A stretch of 64,000 bases of DNA, from assembly GCA_028285035.1 (NCBI GenBank), contig JANQQF010000122.1, positions 1 to 64,000 on the forward strand, read 5' to 3'. This DNA comes from Phycisphaerae bacterium (lineage in GTDB: Bacteria; Chloroflexota; Anaerolineae; 4572-78; J111). The position numbers and the translations under genes were made by a program. The notes under the pieces are model-generated. The model was not told where the DNA came from. It saw nothing but the letters and a program-made list of their open reading frames with translations, and made no database searches. Of this stretch, positions 61,285-64,000 are shown piece by piece (the first letter of the stretch is position 1; every line of letters begins with the position of its first letter).

Positions 61285-61806
61285 ATGAGCTTGATGTCTC
61301 AGCTCCAAACTTTTGATGGCAAGCACATCGATACCTTAGAGAAGGTAGCAGAACAAGTTACGCCTGATAATGCCCTTATTGAAGAATTGTGCGAGATCAC
61401 CAAACAAAAGGAAGCCAAGTTACAAACGGCCACAACTTGGTTGCTGAAACGATTTCAGGAGAGAGGCGTCGTCTACGCTCCCAGCCAAATTGAAACCATT
61501 CTAGAACTTTTTGAGTACATTAACCATTGGGAAGCTAAGTTGCATCTATTGCAAATATTGCCAGCCCTCGATATTCCATCACAGCAAAAAGAGCGGCTTT
61601 ATCAGACACTGATCGGTTATTTACAGGATAACAAAAAATTTGTACGGGCCTGGAGTTATAATGGGTTAGCTTTGTTGGCTGACAAATTTCCCAAATATCG
61701 CCCAGAGGTAATTAGACGATTAAAAGATGGTCAGCAAGAGGAATCCGCCTCGATCAAGGCCAGGATTCGAAATATGGCCAAGGATTTATCGTGGGTCACA
61801 TTATAG
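61285..61806 (+). CDS. HEAT-repeat-like protein
   Basis: A 173-residue all-helical protein with HEAT/armadillo-like helix pairs: LIEELCEITKQKEAKLQTAT, HWEAKLHLLQILPALDIPSQ, DNKKFVRAWSYNGLALLADK. Such repeats bind proteins or nucleic acids. No enzymatic motif. It follows the acetyltransferase by two bases and is probably translated from the same mRNA, but I see no functional link. Confidence 0.7.
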   Translation: MSLMSQLQTFDGKHIDTLEKVAEQVTPDNALIEELCEITKQKEAKLQTATTWLLKRFQERGVVYAPSQIETILELFEYINHWEAKLHLLQILPALDIPSQQKERLYQTLIGYLQDNKKFVRAWSYNGLALLADKFPKYRPEVIRRLKDGQQEESASIKARIRNMAKDLSWVTL

Positions 61807-61965
61807 GTATTTTTTCGGACAAAAATCACTAATAAATACTATTTATTCGAAAGGGGGTTGACAAGTATAATTGGGTGTGGAACTCATCAGCAGTTGAAAG
61901 AGTCTGTTGATTAACTGCTACCAACTATTTGAACTAACCTAAACCTTTTTTGAGGAGAATTTATC

Positions 61966-62499
61966 ATGCCCCTACCTGTTAAAGTTATCGCTCACGATCC
62001 TGCCTGGAAAAGCATGTATCAGACCGAAACAGAGAAAATAGTTAGCGTGCTGGGCAAGACGATCCTTCGAAGCCACCACATTGGCAGCACCTCCATTCCC
62101 GGCATTTTTGCCAAACCTGTCATCGATATCTTATTAGAGGTTGATGATATCAATCAGGTGGATGCAAGCAATTCAGCAATGAAAGAATTGGGCTATGAGG
62201 TAATTGGCGAGTATGGTATTATTGGCCGTCGATTTTTTCGCAAAGACAATGAAGCTGGCTTACGAACCTATCATGTTCATGCGTATCAAAGTGACAATCC
62301 CGAAATCGCCCGACATCTCGCTTTCCGTGATTACATGGTGGCCCATCCTGATGAGGCCCAAAATTACAGTGCGTTAAAGCAACAGTTAGCCCAAGCCCAC
62401 CCCGACGATTATCCAGCCTACATCGCAGGCAAGGACTCCTACATCAAAGAGCAAGAGGCCAAGGCGATGGCGTGGTGGGCGGCTCGTCAAGCATCATAG
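61966..62499 (+). CDS. GrpB-family protein (nucleotidyltransferase-like)
   Basis: 177 residues with the GrpB signature: VKVIAHDPAWKSMYQTETEK, the LRSHHIGSTSIPGIFAKPVI motif resembling the GS-x(n)-D-x-D of nucleotidyltransferases, and DILLEVDDINQ. A C-terminal helical region follows. The family is widespread and uncharacterised. A good SD (tgaggagaa) precedes ATG 61966. It is followed after three bases by an ATP-grasp gene. Confidence 0.9.
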   Translation: MPLPVKVIAHDPAWKSMYQTETEKIVSVLGKTILRSHHIGSTSIPGIFAKPVIDILLEVDDINQVDASNSAMKELGYEVIGEYGIIGRRFFRKDNEAGLRTYHVHAYQSDNPEIARHLAFRDYMVAHPDEAQNYSALKQQLAQAHPDDYPAYIAGKDSYIKEQEAKAMAWWAARQAS

Positions 62500-62502
62500 G
62501 TT

Positions 62503-63213
62503 ATGCCCGATTTTGACCGCTTATTACTGATTATTCCTGACAAAAGAGATATTGAAAGAGATGCTGTGGCTGAGGCTTGGCAGGAAAATGGTGGGGATAT
62601 CTTACGTCTTGGTCGGTTTTGGGAACCGCCTGTTTTGGAGGTAAGCCAAGTCCGCCTCTACGGCCCTGATACATTCTGCTTAGTGCTGGCACAGCAACTC
62701 AATCTTGATTTAGTCTCTCCCACAGATGACCTCCTGATTCATCTTGATGAAAAGTGGCTCAAACGCCAAATACAAGTTCATCCCCTTCAGCAAGTAGCGC
62801 GTCTAGACTTCCCCCTATTTGCCAAACCACTCATTCCCAAGCAATTCCGAGCTAACGTCTACCCTAATAAAGATGCCCTTTTGGATGAATGCAAAGGGTT
62901 GTCAGATGACATCTCAGTTGTTGTGTCCAGCTTAGTCAATTTCATTGCAGAAGCCCGAACCTTTACCCTCGATGGTCAGGTAAAAACCTGTGCCATTTAT
63001 GAAGGCATTGGAGATGAGAACGAGGCTCATCGCTTTGCTTCAATATTCGCCGAAGAAAATCAACTGCCTAAAACGTGCGTCATTGATGTAGGATATGTTG
63101 AAAACTCAGGCTGGGCGGTGATTGAAGCGAATGCCACTTGGGGGTCGGGCCTCAATGGGTGTGATCCTTTAGGAGCAGCGGAGTGCATTGCTCAGGCGAC
63201 TTTGTTTGAATAA
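62503..63213 (+). CDS. ATP-grasp domain protein (DUF4343-like)
   Basis: The 236-residue protein resembles the single-domain ATP-grasp family DUF4343. FPLFAKPLIPKQFRANVY carries the ATP-binding Lys, VVSSLVNFIAEARTFTLDGQ the middle strand, and AVIEANATWGSGLNGCDP the metal-binding Glu/Asn. Family members probably ligate a carboxylate to an amine or nucleophile but their substrates are unknown. Start ATG 62503 lies three bases after the GrpB-like gene, so the two are co-translated. Confidence 0.85.
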   Translation: MPDFDRLLLIIPDKRDIERDAVAEAWQENGGDILRLGRFWEPPVLEVSQVRLYGPDTFCLVLAQQLNLDLVSPTDDLLIHLDEKWLKRQIQVHPLQQVARLDFPLFAKPLIPKQFRANVYPNKDALLDECKGLSDDISVVVSSLVNFIAEARTFTLDGQVKTCAIYEGIGDENEAHRFASIFAEENQLPKTCVIDVGYVENSGWAVIEANATWGSGLNGCDPLGAAECIAQATLFE

Positions 63214-63236
63214 TTTACAGCAAAAGCAGGGAGAAG

Positions 63237-63656
63237 ATGATGGATTACAAAGCCTATCAAGAAGCCTATTTCACCAACCCTCAACCGACGCCTCGTTACG
63301 ACTTTAGCGGCTCATTTGGGGTCACGCTTTATTTCGAGGATTTCGCCGAAGCCATTGCCTACTACGAGCAAGTTCTTGGGCCACCCGCCTATGTTGAAGG
63401 GGAGCATACCCGAGGCTGGTCGATTGGGACGGGCTGGCTAACCTTACTCCAAGGCAAATCTGGGAATCCGCAAAATGTAGAGATCACCTTCCACCTAAAA
63501 ACACCTACCGAGGCCGAGCGGCTACAACGGACCTTTATAGAGGCTGGCGGGACAGGCCCCGCCCCTTCCGACCAATTGATGTATGAGCCAATTCGGGCCT
63601 GCCCCGTCCGTGATCCATTTGGCACGGAATTGATGATTATTAGTCCACTTTCATAG
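63237..63656 (+). CDS. VOC-family (glyoxalase/bleomycin-resistance-like) protein
   Basis: A 139-residue vicinal-oxygen-chelate protein: VTLYFEDFAEAIAYYEQVLG (strand-helix motif of each module), TRGWSIGTGWLTLLQ, and the C-terminal PIRACPVRDPFGTELMIISP. Potential metal ligands are limited to Glu/His at strand ends, so enzymatic activity is uncertain. ATG 63237 or 63240 is the start (SD aggga). It follows the ATP-grasp gene by 23 bases. Confidence 0.85.
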   Translation: MMDYKAYQEAYFTNPQPTPRYDFSGSFGVTLYFEDFAEAIAYYEQVLGPPAYVEGEHTRGWSIGTGWLTLLQGKSGNPQNVEITFHLKTPTEAERLQRTFIEAGGTGPAPSDQLMYEPIRACPVRDPFGTELMIISPLS

Positions 63657-63719
63657 CACCATCGGCGCTCTGCATTGATACACACCTGCCCTGACAACGA
63701 GGCTAACTACCTTTTAATT

Positions 63720-64000
63720 TTATGAATGAGCAGGTCTACGCCCCAATGCTTTCTGCTGCGCCAATAATTTTCGGGGATGAGGTTGTCCCTGTTCAGCGTA
63801 GTACTTAAGCTCCTCCATAGTCTCATTGACCAATCGCCGCATTTGCACCTTAAAGATGGGCAAGATCAATAGGCCAGGGAGAAACAATAGCTCCATTTCA
63901 GCCTGCGCTTGAGCCACACATCGATCAGCAGATAAGGCACGTACCGACCAATTATTTTCCGCCTTGGTCAAAAACCAAGGTAAGCCTGATGCCCGATAGC
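63720..64000 (-). CDS. SRPBCC-family protein, C-terminal part (truncated by window edge)
   Basis: The last 93 codons of a gene that continues beyond base 64000. ASGLPWFLTKAENNWSVRAL and the C-terminal helix region FKVQMRRLVNETMEELKYYA match the START/SRPBCC-type polyketide-cyclase-like fold, whose long C-terminal helix closes over a hydrophobic ligand pocket. The end (ALGRRPAHS) follows an Arg/Lys-rich tail. No start can be seen. Confidence 0.7.
   Translation of the reverse strand, partial: YRASGLPWFLTKAENNWSVRALSADRCVAQAQAEMELLFLPGLLILPIFKVQMRRLVNETMEELKYYAEQGQPHPRKLLAQQKALGRRPAHS

Noticed and set aside
61858..61871. TTGACA next to TATAAT upstream of the GrpB-like gene
   Set aside because: The two boxes are only two bases apart, so they cannot form a normal promoter together; TATAAT alone may be a -10 box but the -35 is unclear.

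Overview
The window looks like chromosomal DNA of an uncultured or little-studied Chloroflexota bacterium, probably near Anaerolineae/Ardenticatenia. The pointers are: two very large SARP-type regulators (winged helix, BTAD, NB-ARC, TPR); secreted proteins with Thr/Pro-rich linkers and a shared hydrophobic YLPxxxK-like motif; 12 NHL repeats joined to a clostripain protease; a CSLREA/beta-helix protein; and many short hairpin-type dispersed repeats. No rRNA, tRNA, CRISPR array, transposase or phage gene was seen. The taxonomic call is inference.

Region 1 (1-8.4 kb) is an envelope and mechanosensing block: two membrane proteins, two MscS-type channels, another membrane protein and an SH3 lipoprotein. 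Region 2 (8.7-25.8 kb) is metabolic: glucose-6-phosphate dehydrogenase, a secreted arylsulfotransferase-like protein, a LysE exporter with an AraC regulator, a bacterial expansin beside a glycoside-hydrolase lipoprotein, a redox group (LysR regulator, luciferase-like monooxygenase, SDR, aldo/keto reductase with a textbook MerR-type promoter), class II FBP aldolase and a succinate-semialdehyde dehydrogenase.

Region 3 (26-41.8 kb) is rich in secreted and protease-like proteins: a beta-helix surface protein; an HD-oxygenase/2OG-oxygenase pair resembling TmpB/TmpA of trimethylaminoethylphosphonate breakdown, with a divergent AraC regulator; a 1458-residue double-propeller clostripain; two adjacent proteins sharing a two-WD40 N-terminal module, one fused to a degenerate M6-like protease and frameshifted; and a 954-residue unclassified HExxH metallopeptidase. 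Region 4 (41.8-49.1 kb) holds the two SARP/NB-ARC/TPR regulators, a four-helix-bundle gene flanked by a perfect 54-bp direct repeat, and a 38-residue secreted Cys-containing peptide gene with its own ribosome binding site and hairpin terminator.

Region 5 (49.6-64 kb) carries monomeric isocitrate dehydrogenase, a single-chain MmeI-like restriction-modification enzyme coupled to a small coiled-coil partner, an SDR-fold protein with both signature motifs of halohydrin dehalogenases, tandem secreted paralogs, an Lrp/MaoC/kinase-like operon, and a run of small unrelated genes ending in a truncated SRPBCC gene.

The best leads are the halohydrin dehalogenase, the phosphonate oxygenase pair, the secreted peptide between two TPR regulators, the restriction enzyme with its partner, and the frameshifted WD40/pseudoprotease facing the HExxH peptidase across an operator-like repeat array.
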